Shown: one piece after another, positions 37,087 to 48,450 of the stretch | How the letters are laid out: each line of letters opens with the position of its first letter | Numbering within the stretch: the first letter of the stretch is position 1 | NCBI RefSeq assembly: GCF_002959965.1 | Contig: NZ_PREV01000026.1 | Coordinates: 441,501-505,500 of the forward strand | Direction of reading: 5' to 3' | From: Microbulbifer pacificus | Lineage (GTDB): Bacteria; Pseudomonadota; Gammaproteobacteria; Pseudomonadales; Cellvibrionaceae | Length of the DNA: 64,000 bases | Position numbers and translations under genes: made by a program | The notes under the pieces: generated by a model | Databases searched by the model: none | The model's input: only the letters and a program-made list of their open reading frames with translations | Told to the model about the DNA's origin: nothing

Positions 37087-38415
37087 CTAACCCCGTTCAG
37101 CGCCCGGTGTTTTTACCACTCGATATTCTGCCGAGCGGGCGTGGGCATCCAGACCTTCACCCTTAGCGAGTGTGGCCGCCACGCGGCCCAGCGTATCGGC
37201 ACCCTGCGGTGAGCAATAGATGATAGAACTGCGTTTCTGGAAGTCATAAACCCCCAGCGGTGAAGAGAAGCGTGCCGTACCACTGGTCGGCAGCACATGA
37301 TTGGGACCCGCACAGTAATCCCCCAACGCCTCCGCGGTGTGGCGCCCCAAGAAAATGGCACCGGCGTGGCGAATACGCGGCAGATAACGCTCTGGCTCGT
37401 CGACGGAAACCTCAAGATGTTCCGGGGCAATTCGGTTTGCCACGTCTATCGCCTGCTCAATGTCGCGCACGAGGATCAATGCACCGCGATCGACAATGGA
37501 ACGCATGGCGATGTCCTCGCGGGGCAACGCCTTCAGCAGTTTCTCCAGTGAGCGGGCCACCGCATCCAGAAACCCGGCATCCGGGCTGAGCAGAATGGAC
37601 TGCGCCTGTTCGTCGTGCTCCGCCTGGGATAACAGATCCATGGCGATCCAGTCCGGGTCCGTCTTGCCGTCACAGATCACCAGAATTTCGGAGGGCCCGG
37701 CAATCATGTCTATGGCAACCCGACCGAACACGGCGCGCTTGGCGGAGGCGACAAAGACATTGCCGGGGCCGACGATCTTGTCCACCCGCGGCACGGTCGC
37801 AGTGCCGAACGCCAGAGCGGCCACCGCCTGGGCACCGCCGATGGTGAACACTTTGTCCACGCCGGCAATCGCCGCAGCCGCGAGCACGAGATCGCTGAGC
37901 TGATTATCTGGTGCCGGTACCACCATCAATACTTCATCCACACCCGCTACGCGCGCGGGAATCGCATTCATCAGTACCGACGACGGATAGCTCGCTTTAC
38001 CGCCGGGTACATAGATGCCCACACGCTCCATCGGCGTAATCTGCTGGCCTAGCACGGTGCCGTCGGCTTCCCGATATTGCCAGGATGACTGCAACTGGTG
38101 CTCATGGTAGTCACGCACCCGCTTTGCAGCAGTTTCCAGTGCCGCGCGTTTATCGGCGGGGATACGCTCCAGCGCCGCCGCAAGTTCAGCCTGGTCGAGA
38201 CAGAACGCATCGGCGCGGCTGAGATGGCGACGATCAAATCGGTTGGTGTACTCAATTACCGCGGCGTCGCCACGCGCTTTTACCTCGCGCAGAATTTCCG
38301 CCACAGCAGACTCTACCCGCTGATCCGCTACCGACTCCCAGGCCAATAGCTGCTCGAGATCCCCGGAAAATTCGGAGCTGCCGGCGTCCAGCCGGCGAAT
38401 GAAGAAGTCACTCAT
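37087..38415 (-). CDS. hisD: Histidinol dehydrogenase
   Basis: NAD-dependent zinc enzyme for the last two steps of histidine synthesis. From the ATG at 38415 it is 442 aa. Characteristic segments include [15 protein letters not shown], the zinc/active-site region [21 protein letters not shown] and the C-terminal [18 protein letters not shown]. It follows hisG by 72 bp on the same strand; hisC, often next, is not here. Confidence 0.97.
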   Translation of the reverse strand: MSDFFIRRLDAGSSEFSGDLEQLLAWESVADQRVESAVAEILREVKARGDAAVIEYTNRFDRRHLSRADAFCLDQAELAAALERIPADKRAALETAAKRVRDYHEHQLQSSWQYREADGTVLGQQITPMERVGIYVPGGKASYPSSVLMNAIPARVAGVDEVLMVVPAPDNQLSDLVLAAAAIAGVDKVFTIGGAQAVAALAFGTATVPRVDKIVGPGNVFVASAKRAVFGRVAIDMIAGPSEILVICDGKTDPDWIAMDLLSQAEHDEQAQSILLSPDAGFLDAVARSLEKLLKALPREDIAMRSIVDRGALILVRDIEQAIDVANRIAPEHLEVSVDEPERYLPRIRHAGAIFLGRHTAEALGDYCAGPNHVLPTSGTARFSSPLGVYDFQKRSSIIYCSPQGADTLGRVAATLAKGEGLDAHARSAEYRVVKTPGAERG

Positions 38416-38487
38416 GATTTTCAGTCGAAATTGCATCGCGGCGACAAGCCGCCTTAAAAAACGATCAGGGCAGCCATCAGAGAAAAA

Positions 38488-39126
38488 TCAGGCGGTTTCC
38501 CGCGCCCGAACCGCATGGCCTAATTGCTCGATCAGCGCATTGATCGGGCCATACTTCATCTTCATGGAGGCCTTGTTCACGATCAGACGGCTACTGATAT
38601 GCGCGATATGCTCCCTCGCCTCCAGGCCATTGGCCCTGAGGGTATTGCCGGTATCGACGATATCCACAATCTCGTCGGCGAGTTCCATCAGGGGAGCCAG
38701 CTCCATGGCACCATACAGTTTGATGATATCGGCCTGACGCCCCTGAGCCGCGTAATAACGCTTGGCGGACTGCACAAACTTGGTCGCCACTTTGATACGC
38801 CCTTTCGGCCGCGGCGCACCCTTGATACCCGCGGTCATCAGACGACAGCGCGCAATATTCAGATCCAGAGGCTCATAAATGTTGCTGGTGTCGTGCTCCA
38901 GCAGATTGTCCTTACCCGCCACACCGAGGTCCGCGGCACCATGCTGCACATAGGTGGGCACGTCGGAACCGCGCAAAATAAGCAGGCGCACATTGTCCTG
39001 ATTGGTTGGGAATATCAGCTTGCGGCTCTGGGCGATGTCCTCCAGCGGCTCGAGACCGGCGGCAGCCAGCAGCGGTAGCGTTTCCTTGAGAATACGCCCC
39101 TTGGTCAGGGCAATGGTGATCTGCAT
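38488..39126 (-). CDS. hisG: ATP phosphoribosyltransferase, short form HisG
   Basis: First enzyme of histidine biosynthesis. It is 212 aa, the short catalytic form that lacks the C-terminal regulatory domain and needs the HisZ subunit, which is not encoded in this window. [14 protein letters not shown] near the start, [15 protein letters not shown], and the PRPP-binding [13 protein letters not shown] motif are visible. It lies between murA and hisD as in Pseudomonas. Confidence 0.97.
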   Translation of the reverse strand: MQITIALTKGRILKETLPLLAAAGLEPLEDIAQSRKLIFPTNQDNVRLLILRGSDVPTYVQHGAADLGVAGKDNLLEHDTSNIYEPLDLNIARCRLMTAGIKGAPRPKGRIKVATKFVQSAKRYYAAQGRQADIIKLYGAMELAPLMELADEIVDIVDTGNTLRANGLEAREHIAHISSRLIVNKASMKMKYGPINALIEQLGHAVRARETA

Positions 39127-39226
39127 ATACGTTTATGATTGTTGAAGTGCCGACTGAGGCCGGACAGAGAGCGATGGCGGAAGCTTACTTGAATGTCAGC
39201 TTCCCGCGCCAATACAAATCTAGAAT

Positions 39227-39253
39227 AGCGCTAGACACTTCGCATCTAGCGCT
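39227..39253. repeat. Inverted repeat between murA and hisG
   Basis: AGCGCTAGA / TCTAGCGCT, 9-bp arms with a 9-nt loop, immediately after the murA stop on the minus strand. No T tract follows; it could be a weak terminator or mRNA 3'-end structure between murA and hisG. Confidence 0.6.
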
Positions 39254-39259
39254 TTGGCG

Positions 39260-40585
<1,326 letters not shown>

Positions 40586-40822
40586 TTACTGACCGGCCTC
40601 TTCCGGAGTGAGCGTTTTCATCTGCACCGCGTGCAGGGTGCCATCGGCAATTTTGTCGGACAGCGCACCGTAAACCAGCTGCTGCTTCTTCAACCGGGAG
40701 AGGCCACTGAAGGCTTCGCTGACGACCGTCAAATGCAGGTGACTACCTTCGAAGGCCACATCGGTAACCTGGCTGCCGGGAATCTGCCCTTCAATGAGGG
40801 ACTTGATCTGATCTGGTTGCAT
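40586..40822 (-). CDS. ibaG: BolA-family protein IbaG
   Basis: Small (78 aa) class II KH-like BolA protein that with monothiol glutaredoxin handles [2Fe-2S] clusters and influences envelope and acid tolerance in relatives. From the ATG at 40822: MQPDQIKSLIEGQIPGSQV, then HLHLTVVSEAF and RLKKQQLVYGAL. It lies in the usual mla-ibaG-murA order. The longer open frame upstream is not BolA-like. Confidence 0.94.
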   Translation of the reverse strand: MQPDQIKSLIEGQIPGSQVTDVAFEGSHLHLTVVSEAFSGLSRLKKQQLVYGALSDKIADGTLHAVQMKTLTPEEAGQ

Positions 40823-40938
40823 AAAAATAAATACGGATGGGAATTCAGTCGATATAGAAACAGGCGCGGAGTGTACTGGAAAGCACATACTGGCGCAGCC
40901 GCGATTGTGCAAACTGCGCCTCAATTCGTTCGCTACGG

Positions 40939-41595
40939 TCAGTTCACACTATCCGCAACCTTGTCCGCCGCAGACCAGTTGGCAATGACCTTATCGAGAT
41001 CGCCGCCGTTCGCCTGCATCGCCTGGGAGAATTGGCCGCGGAAGGTTTTACCGAGGTTGACACCATTCAAAATAACGTTGATCAATTTCCACTGGCCACT
41101 CTTGTTCCGCACCAGCGTGTAGGACACCTTGGTCAACCCTTCCGCACTGCGCACTTCCTGCAACACATTAACCCGGTTGCCGCTGGGAGCAGCGCCCGGA
41201 TTCACCACCTTAACGTCCATATTGCCGAAGGTGGCAACACCGCGCGCGAACGTCGCCACCAGATCGCGGCGGAAGGTGCTGGAAAATTTGGCGCGCTGTG
41301 CCGGCGTCGCCTGCTTGGCGTAATTCCCCATGACACCACGGGCAATAAAGTCAAAATCCACCACCGGCGCCAGCACTCTATCCACGGAAGCGTAGTAGCG
41401 CTGCGGATTCGAACTGACCTGCTGCCCCTCGGAGCGGATCACATTCAACAACTGGCTGGAGACGCTCTCAATCGTGGTATAGGGGTTTTCCGCAGCACCG
41501 GCAAACGGAGCCAGGCAACACAACAGAACGGCGGAAAGCAGCGCTCTGCTCTTGCGCGCAATCGCGGATTGAAAAGCTCCGGTTTGGATAGTCAT
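40939..41595 (-). CDS. mlaC: Periplasmic phospholipid carrier MlaC
   Basis: Shuttles phospholipids between the OM MlaA-porin complex and the inner-membrane MlaFEDB complex. From the ATG at 41595 it is 218 aa with a signal peptide ending AGAA|ENP. Family segments RYYASVDRVLAPVVDFDFIA, ARGVMGNYAKQATPAQRAKF and the C-terminal VSYTLVRNKSGQWKLINVILNGVNLG region (in parts) are clear. The gene normally follows mlaFED and precedes mlaB; none of those is present here (see findings). Confidence 0.93.
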   Translation of the reverse strand: MTIQTGAFQSAIARKSRALLSAVLLCCLAPFAGAAENPYTTIESVSSQLLNVIRSEGQQVSSNPQRYYASVDRVLAPVVDFDFIARGVMGNYAKQATPAQRAKFSSTFRRDLVATFARGVATFGNMDVKVVNPGAAPSGNRVNVLQEVRSAEGLTKVSYTLVRNKSGQWKLINVILNGVNLGKTFRGQFSQAMQANGGDLDKVIANWSAADKVADSVN

Positions 41596-42077
41596 GGTGG
41601 GTGCGCTCACAGAAAATCTCCCAATTGGCAATTCGTCCCTTGGATGCACACAACACAAAAAAGTGTCATGGCGGTGCCGAAATATCTCGCTGGCAGGTTC
41701 AGACGCGCCCTCGCGCGGGCCTGGTCCGACACCACAGCTGACAATAGCGGCGGCAAACTATACCATGGCGCCGCCGCGGACAAGCGGCACTGAGCCACTT
41801 TCGCCCTATTGCACGACGAATGCGGTGGAGCGATGACGTCGGCGACAATTGGATGCACTTCGCATTCACAGCAGATCCGTGACGCAGGTCTCAACGTCGA
41901 TTTCCACTGACACTACAAAGGTTAGCACGTCAGACCGAAGGCCGGCGGAGCGACAACGGATCGCCATTTGTCACCGCAGACAAGGCCGAGTTCGGGTTAC
42001 TCCCTCTAAAATGAACACACTGGTAACGGTGAATACGGCCTGCCTGCCCACCCTGGTAATTCCACACGAGAGATGTC
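41596..42077. other. Intergenic region where mlaFED would be expected
   Basis: About 480 bp between divergent mlaC and kdsD. I see no gene and no recognisable remnant of mlaD, mlaE or mlaF; the one sizeable minus-strand frame (41607-41894) has no MlaD-like membrane anchor or MCE motif. Promoters of both flanking operons presumably lie here; none is clear. Confidence 0.55.
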
Positions 42078-43049
42078 ATGGGAAAAGATATGATCCTCCA
42101 GGCCGGACGCCGCACCATAGCCATGGAAACCGCCGCCGTAGCGGCACTGGAGGCACGCATCGGTGACGACTTTGGCCGCGCGTGCGAGCTGATCCTGAGC
42201 TGCCCCGGGCGCGTCATCGTATCCGGCATGGGCAAGTCCGGGCATATCGGGCGCAAGATCGCCGCCACCCTTGCCAGCACCGGAACCCCCAGCTTTTTCG
42301 TCCATCCCGGCGAAGCCAGCCACGGCGACCTCGGCATGATCACTCGCCAGGATCTGGTGATTGCCATCTCCAACTCCGGCAGCTCCGCGGAGGTGCTGAC
42401 CCTGCTACCGCTGTTGAAGCGCCTTGGCATTCCCCTGATCAGCATGACCGGCAAGCCGGATTCGCCACTGGCGCAGTCCGCCGATGTGAATCTGGATATC
42501 TCTGTGGAAACCGAGGCCTGCCCGCTGAACCTGGCCCCGACGTCGTCTACCACCGTCACCCTGGTGATGGGCGACGCACTGGCAGTGGCACTACTGGAAG
42601 CACGCGGCTTCACCGCGGAAGACTTCGCTTTTTCCCACCCCGGTGGCGCCCTCGGGCGCCAGCTGCTGCTCAAGGTAGAGGATGTGATGCACGCCGGGCA
42701 GGAGCTGCCCCAGGTGTCCCCCGACACCCCCCTCTCGCAGGCCCTCCTGGAAATGACCAGCAAAGGCTTCGGCATGACGACCGTGGTGGACAACCAGGGC
42801 CAGCTCCAGGGCGTATTCACCGACGGGGACCTGCGCCGTGTTATCGACCACAAAGTCGAGCTGGACACCGCCACCATGAAGGACGTCATGAGCCGCAGAC
42901 CGAAAACCGTGAGCGCCCACATCCTGGCGGCAGAGGCCCTGCGTATTATGGAAGACAACAAAATCACCGCGCTGGTGGTGGAAGACCCCGAGCACCACCC
43001 GGTTGGACTGCTGCACATGCACGATATACTGCGCGCCGGCGTTATCTGA
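42078..43049 (+). CDS. kdsD: Arabinose-5-phosphate isomerase KdsD
   Basis: Converts ribulose-5-phosphate to arabinose-5-phosphate for Kdo synthesis in LPS. It is 323 aa: an N-terminal SIS domain (VSGMGKSGHIGRKIAATLAS, ISNSGSSAEVL) and a C-terminal CBS pair (about 205-323, GVFTDGDLRR). It heads a plus-strand kdsD-kdsC-lptCAB-rpoN cluster identical in order to Pseudomonas and E. coli. Confidence 0.97.
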   Translation: MGKDMILQAGRRTIAMETAAVAALEARIGDDFGRACELILSCPGRVIVSGMGKSGHIGRKIAATLASTGTPSFFVHPGEASHGDLGMITRQDLVIAISNSGSSAEVLTLLPLLKRLGIPLISMTGKPDSPLAQSADVNLDISVETEACPLNLAPTSSTTVTLVMGDALAVALLEARGFTAEDFAFSHPGGALGRQLLLKVEDVMHAGQELPQVSPDTPLSQALLEMTSKGFGMTTVVDNQGQLQGVFTDGDLRRVIDHKVELDTATMKDVMSRRPKTVSAHILAAEALRIMEDNKITALVVEDPEHHPVGLLHMHDILRAGVI

Positions 43050-43083
43050 GTAGTTGCAGCAATTAAAAGAGAAGGACACCCCA

Positions 43084-43656
43084 TTGAGCCAGCAAAGCCC
43101 GTTCCGCCAGACCGGCAAACAGGACATTCAGCAAATACTGTGCAAGGTGCGCCACCTGATCCTCGACGTGGATGGCGTGCTTACCGACGGCAGACTGTAT
43201 TTCGACAACCACGGAAATGAGCTGAAAACGTTCCACACCCTGGACGGACACGGCATCAAAATGCTGCAGAAATCAGGCGTGGCGGTCGCCATCATCACCG
43301 GGCGCCGCAGCGCGCTGGTGGAAAAGCGCGCGCACGATCTCGGTATTACCCGCCTGATCCAGGGGCGGGAAGACAAGTACAGCGCCTTTCTGGAACTCTT
43401 CGCGAATGAACCCTACGACCTCACACAGATCGCCTATGTCGGAGACGACTACCCCGACCTGCAACTGATGACCCGCGTGGGCTGCCCCATTGCTGTCCCC
43501 AACGCCGCCACACCAGTGAAAGAGCGCGCCCTGTTTGTGACCGAGCGCGAGGGTGGACTCGGCGCCGTGCGCGAGGTCTGCGATCGGATCATGCAGGCTC
43601 AGGGAACATTTGATGCGGCGCTCGCCCCCTATCTCGCCGACCATCCCCAAACCTGA
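43084..43656 (+). CDS. kdsC: Kdo-8-phosphate phosphatase KdsC
   Basis: HAD-superfamily phosphatase releasing Kdo. It is 190 aa from a TTG at 43084, chosen for the AGAAGGA about 8 nt upstream; another TTG at 43054 lacks a Shine-Dalgarno. The catalytic motif is ILDVDGVLTDGRL, motif II ITGRRS, and motif IV YVGDDYPDLQLM. It has no cap domain, consistent with the tetrameric C0 HAD class. Confidence 0.95.
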   Translation: MSQQSPFRQTGKQDIQQILCKVRHLILDVDGVLTDGRLYFDNHGNELKTFHTLDGHGIKMLQKSGVAVAIITGRRSALVEKRAHDLGITRLIQGREDKYSAFLELFANEPYDLTQIAYVGDDYPDLQLMTRVGCPIAVPNAATPVKERALFVTEREGGLGAVREVCDRIMQAQGTFDAALAPYLADHPQT

Positions 43657-43723
43657 ACCTTCGCCCCCGAAAAGAGACTAAGCTGACGGCGCGAGCCGTC
43701 GCACATGAGAAAACGGATACAGC

Positions 43724-44287
43724 ATGCGCACTTGGTTACCACTTGTTATCGTGGTCGCACTTATCTCCCTGGGACTGTGGTTTACCGAGAGCCCGTCCAA
43801 GCAGTTGTTGGGCAAGCGCCCGACCCAGCAGGAACACAACAGGGCCGCGGACCTCATCATTCGCGATGCCCGCACGCGCCACTACAGCACCGAGGGCACC
43901 CTCGCCTATGAGGTCGATGCCGAGCGGGTCACCTTCTTCCAGTTTGCGCGCCGGGATCGCGCGGATCTCACGGAGCCCCGCATGGTGTTTTACCAGGGAG
44001 AAAACACCAAGTGGCACACCGAATCCCGCACCGGGGTCGCCTACGACAACGGGCAGAAGGTTGAACTCAACGGTGACGTCTCCATCATGGAATTGCCACA
44101 GCCGGGAATCACCCTGCGCACGGAAAAGATCACTCTCAAACCCCGGGAAGAATTCGCCGAAACGGACAAAGTTGTTACCATTACCGACGGCTCCAATCGC
44201 ACCACAGGCAAAGGCCTGCGCGCTGATCTAAAACAGGACAAGGTAGAAATTCTGTCAAATGTGGAAAGCAGCTATGAACCACGCTGA
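43724..44287 (+). CDS. lptC: LPS export protein LptC
   Basis: Bitopic inner-membrane protein that receives LPS from LptB2FG and passes it to LptA. It is 187 aa: an N-terminal membrane helix (LPLVIVVALISLGLWF) and a periplasmic beta-jellyroll domain with YDNGQKVELNGDVSI and LRTEKITLKP strands. It overlaps lptA by 14 nt. Confidence 0.93.
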   Translation: MRTWLPLVIVVALISLGLWFTESPSKQLLGKRPTQQEHNRAADLIIRDARTRHYSTEGTLAYEVDAERVTFFQFARRDRADLTEPRMVFYQGENTKWHTESRTGVAYDNGQKVELNGDVSIMELPQPGITLRTEKITLKPREEFAETDKVVTITDGSNRTTGKGLRADLKQDKVEILSNVESSYEPR

Positions 44288-44837
44288 TTTGCGCGGCATC
44301 CGCCGACCGACGGCGACCCACCGGCTGTGGGCCGCGGCCATTGCGGCGCTGCTGCTGGCAGGGCAAACCCACGCCCTGCCCAACGATCGCGAGCAGCCGG
44401 TAAAGGTTTCCGCCGACAAGTTTGAAGCCAACCGCAGCCAGAACCTGTCTATATACAGTGGCAATGTGGTCATCAGTCAGGGGTCGCTGCAGATTCGCGC
44501 CGACCGCGTGGAAGTGCACGGCAACACCAAAGGGGAAATCAACAAGGTGATTGCCACCGGTGCCCCCGCCCATTTTCAGCAGCAAGTGGAAGAGAGCACC
44601 AGCCCGGTGAAGGCCCGCGCCAAGCGTATCGAGTTTCTGGTAAGCACGGATGCCCTGCAACTCAGCGGCGAAGCGTTTGTGGATCGCGATGGCAACACCC
44701 TGTCTGCGGAGCACATAGATTACGACCTCAAAAGCGAGCAGATGCAGGCCCAGGGACAATCGGAGAAAAAGCGCGTAGAGATGATCTGGAAGCCCGAATC
44801 CAAGCCAGAGGCAGGTCCCGTGGAAAACCGCCAATAG
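44274..44837 (+). CDS. lptA: LPS transport periplasmic protein LptA
   Basis: Periplasmic bridge protein of the Lpt system. From the ATG at 44274 it is 187 aa with a signal peptide (AAAIAALLLAGQTHA) and an OstA-like beta-jellyroll with the repeated YSGNVVISQGSLQIRADRV motif. An ATG five codons upstream (44259) is possible. The start lies inside the end of lptC. Tail is charged and low complexity. Confidence 0.94.
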   Translation: MNHADLRGIRRPTATHRLWAAAIAALLLAGQTHALPNDREQPVKVSADKFEANRSQNLSIYSGNVVISQGSLQIRADRVEVHGNTKGEINKVIATGAPAHFQQQVEESTSPVKARAKRIEFLVSTDALQLSGEAFVDRDGNTLSAEHIDYDLKSEQMQAQGQSEKKRVEMIWKPESKPEAGPVENRQ

Positions 44838-44909
44838 GCCCTGCTCACTCAAACACCTCACCCAGTCAGAAGAAGCGGCCGTCTGTCCGCGCAGTTACCG
44901 GAATTCACT

Positions 44910-45635
<726 letters not shown>

Positions 45636-45725
45636 TCCCATCCGGGCGAAATCATCAGCATTTCACCCTTTAACACCGATCCCTGTCACAATTCTGACCA
45701 GGGTGCCCGAAAAAGGTAACTTTTT

Positions 45726-45741
45726 CGGCACACTTATTGCT
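45726..45741 (+). promoter_or_regulatory. Candidate sigma54 (-24/-12) promoter upstream of rpoN
   Basis: CGGCACACTTATTGCT matches the sigma54 consensus TGGCACG-N4-TTGCW at all but two positions, with the invariant GG (45727-45728) and GC (45739-45740) exactly 10 bp apart. It lies about 135 bp before the rpoN start codon. It overlaps the right arm of a hairpin CCGAAAAAG / CTTTTTCGG (45707-45728). Confidence 0.5.
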
Positions 45742-45876
45742 AGGTTTTGCGCCCTCGGCCACTTGTGTTCCGATTTGCCCCGGGGTAGTCTGCAGGCGAT
45801 GAGCAATCTGCCGCCGCCCAAGCATCAAATGCGCCGCAGCGGTGTTACGCCAGAATTTTATGCCGGCACACCCCCT

Positions 45877-47346
45877 ATGAAGCAGTCACTCCAGTTAAAA
45901 CTCGGCACTTCGCTGACAATGACGCCTCAGCTGCAACAGGCTATCCGCCTGCTGCAGCTGTCGACGCTGGAGCTGCAACAGGAAATTCAGTCCGCCCTCG
46001 ACAGTAATCCGCTGCTGGAGTCGGATTTCGACGAGCATGGTGGCGAGCAACTGCAGGAACAGAACACCCCCGCCAGTATTGATCAGCGAACCGGCGACAA
46101 TGCCGACAGCCGCCTCGACAGCGAGCCCGAGACCGCCGCGGATGGCGACTGGAGCAGCGACATCCCCGAAGACCTGCCTGTGGACACCCGCTGGGACGAC
46201 ATCTACACCAACAGCAGCCACTCCGGCGGCGAGGGCGAAGAGTACGCACTGGAACAGCGCAATGCCGCCTCGGAGAGCCTGCAGGACCACCTGCTGTGGC
46301 AACTGAACCTCACCCCGCTCACCGCCGACGACAAGCTGATCGGCGAGACACTGATCGATGCCATCGCCCCCAACGGGTTTCTCGACATCGACATCGAAGA
46401 GCTTGCGGCGTCATTCAGTGTGGAGACGGAAGAAGTGCTGGCCGTGCTGAAAGCCATCCAGCAGTTCGAGCCCGTGGGCTGCGGCGCACGCGATCTGCGG
46501 GAGAGCCTGCTGCTGCAATTGCGCCAGCTGCCGGAATCCACCCCCTGGCTGCCCCAGGCGGTTACCGTGGTCGGCCAGCACCTGGACCTGCTGGGCAAAC
46601 GCGACTTCCGCCAGCTGAGCCGCCGCACCCGCCTGAGCGAAGCCCAGCTCGGCGAGGTAATGCGCCTCATTCAGACGCTGACCCCCTACCCCGGAGAGGC
46701 CTTCGGCGGTGAGGAGCCCCAATATGTTGTACCGGATGTGATCGTCAGCCGCCGCGAACAGCGCTGGGTGGTGGAGCTGAACCCGGAAACCACCCCCAAG
46801 CTGCGCATCAATGACGCCTATGCCGCTCTGATTCGCCGCGCCGACAATTCCATCGAGAACAACTACCTGCGCGACAACCTGCAGGAAGCACGCTGGTTCC
46901 TGAAAAGTCTGCAAAGCCGTCACGAGACGTTGCTCAAGGTGGCGAGCTGTATCGTCGAGAAGCAGCAGGGCTTTTTCGAGCTGGGCCCGGAGGCCATGAA
47001 ACCCATGGTACTGGCCAATATTGCCGAGACCATCGGCATGCACGAATCCACCATCTCCCGGGTGACCACGCAGAAGTACATGCTTACTCCCCGCGGCGTT
47101 TTCGAGCTCAAGTACTTCTTCTCCAGCCACGTGAGTACCGATTCCGGCGAGGATGCCTCCTCCACCGCCATCCGCGCCCTGATCCGCAAACTGGTGGATG
47201 CCGAGCAACCGCGCAAGCCGCTGTCGGACAACAAAATCACTCAGGAGCTGGACAAGCAGGGCATCCAGGTGGCCCGCCGCACCGTCGCCAAATACCGGGA
47301 ATCCATGGGCATTCCCTCCTCCAGCGAGCGCAAGCGACTGGTGTGA
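45877..47346 (+). CDS. rpoN: RNA polymerase sigma-54 factor
   Basis: Alternative sigma factor for nitrogen, motility and other enhancer-dependent genes. It is 489 aa from the ATG at 45877 ([20 protein letters not shown]), which matches the family start, although no Shine-Dalgarno is visible; the in-frame ATG at 45799 would add 26 residues. A Gln/Leu-rich activator domain is followed by an acidic linker, the core-binding region and the HTH. The RpoN box [11 protein letters not shown] is near the C-terminus. Followed by hpf and the PTS-Ntr genes. Confidence 0.97.
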   Translation: MKQSLQLKLGTSLTMTPQLQQAIRLLQLSTLELQQEIQSALDSNPLLESDFDEHGGEQLQEQNTPASIDQRTGDNADSRLDSEPETAADGDWSSDIPEDLPVDTRWDDIYTNSSHSGGEGEEYALEQRNAASESLQDHLLWQLNLTPLTADDKLIGETLIDAIAPNGFLDIDIEELAASFSVETEEVLAVLKAIQQFEPVGCGARDLRESLLLQLRQLPESTPWLPQAVTVVGQHLDLLGKRDFRQLSRRTRLSEAQLGEVMRLIQTLTPYPGEAFGGEEPQYVVPDVIVSRREQRWVVELNPETTPKLRINDAYAALIRRADNSIENNYLRDNLQEARWFLKSLQSRHETLLKVASCIVEKQQGFFELGPEAMKPMVLANIAETIGMHESTISRVTTQKYMLTPRGVFELKYFFSSHVSTDSGEDASSTAIRALIRKLVDAEQPRKPLSDNKITQELDKQGIQVARRTVAKYRESMGIPSSSERKRLV

Positions 47347-47527
47347 GCAGACTCACACACAATCTCTGGTCACACATACCCGAATTTCGACTACTCTTTG
47401 TGCAAATTCCGCCCGACCAATGCCCTGACATCGAGTGTATCCTTCCATTCTGGCGCACTTCCTAGTAGGGTTGCCGCCCTGTGCGGGGGTGCGGCCGGTT
47501 TGTGTAGTACCCGATGAGGAGAAATCC

Positions 47528-47821
47528 ATGCAGATCAATATCAGTGGCCATCATGTAGACCTTACCCCGGCCATTCGCGATTACTGCCTGACCAAGCTGG
47601 ACAAGCTCTCCCGCCACAATGACCTGATCACCAATGCCCAGGTCATACTTTCCGTCGACAAACTCATCCAGAAAGCGGAAGCGCGGGTTCATGTGAACGG
47701 CAACAAGGACATTTTTGCCGATTCGGAATCGGAAGACATGTACGCGGCGATCGATTCGCTCACGGACAAACTCGACCGACAGCTACTGAAACACAAAGAA
47801 AAGTTACGCAGTCACCGCTAG
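47528..47821 (+). CDS. hpf: Ribosome hibernation promoting factor, short form
   Basis: Binds the 30S decoding region and promotes 100S ribosome dimers in stationary phase. From the ATG at 47528 (GAGGAG 7 nt upstream) it is 97 aa, the short HPF class. MQINISGHHVDLTPAIRDYC and EDMYAAIDSLTDKLDRQL (conserved parts) are clear. It is typically controlled with rpoN and ptsN. Confidence 0.96.
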   Translation: MQINISGHHVDLTPAIRDYCLTKLDKLSRHNDLITNAQVILSVDKLIQKAEARVHVNGNKDIFADSESEDMYAAIDSLTDKLDRQLLKHKEKLRSHR

Positions 47822-47871
47822 ACGTTACCCCCGGGAGCGGTTGGCCTGCACTGCCAGATCACCTGTAAGTT

Positions 47872-48333
47872 ATGACATTGGAAGCATTACTCTCTCCCCG
47901 CCTGAGCCTGTGCCACCTGGCGGGGAGCAGCAAGAAAAAGCTGTTACTCAACATCGCGCAGGCGATCTCTGAACAATACCCCGAGCTGGATTCCGATACC
48001 GTCTTCAACCAGCTGGTAGCCCGGGAGCGCCTGGGCTCCACCGGTATCGGCGAAGGCGTGGCCATCCCCCATTGCCGCCTGCCCGGCTGCGAGCGCCCGA
48101 TTGGCGTCCTCTGCACCACGTCACCCGCTGTGGATTTCGATGCCATCGACCGCCAGCCGGTCGACCTGCTGTTTGCCCTGCTGGTTCCGGAAGACTCGGA
48201 ACAGGAACATCTGGACACCCTGGCACAGATCGCCGCCCTGTTCAGTGACAGCCGGGTGCGCGACAAGCTGCGTGAAGCCACTACCAGTGACGAACTCTAC
48301 GCACTGGCCATCAACAGCGCTGCGGCGGCATAA
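47872..48333 (+). CDS. ptsN: Nitrogen-regulatory PTS enzyme IIA
   Basis: Phosphocarrier of the PTS-Ntr pathway, regulating potassium and nitrogen/carbon responses. It is 153 aa with the phospho-acceptor His67 in EGVAIPHCR and the VDLLFALLVPE strand. It belongs to the conserved rpoN-hpf-ptsN-rapZ-ptsO cluster. Confidence 0.96.
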   Translation: MTLEALLSPRLSLCHLAGSSKKKLLLNIAQAISEQYPELDSDTVFNQLVARERLGSTGIGEGVAIPHCRLPGCERPIGVLCTTSPAVDFDAIDRQPVDLLFALLVPEDSEQEHLDTLAQIAALFSDSRVRDKLREATTSDELYALAINSAAAA

Positions 48334-48450
48334 TAGCCGTCGCACTGCCGGCGATCGCTCAGCGATGTAACACCGCCGGATCACGGGCCCCCAGCAACCA
48401 CCCTGCTGCAAAGGATGCCCGCCCCCGAATCAGCAAGGAGCGCTCGATCT

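Noticed and set aside
41607..41894. A possible mlaD remnant upstream of mlaC
   Set aside because: The 95-residue frame has no N-terminal membrane helix or MCE motif and looks random.
45704..45731. The hairpin upstream of rpoN as an lptB terminator
   Set aside because: Its T run lies inside the stem rather than after it, so it does not have intrinsic terminator form.
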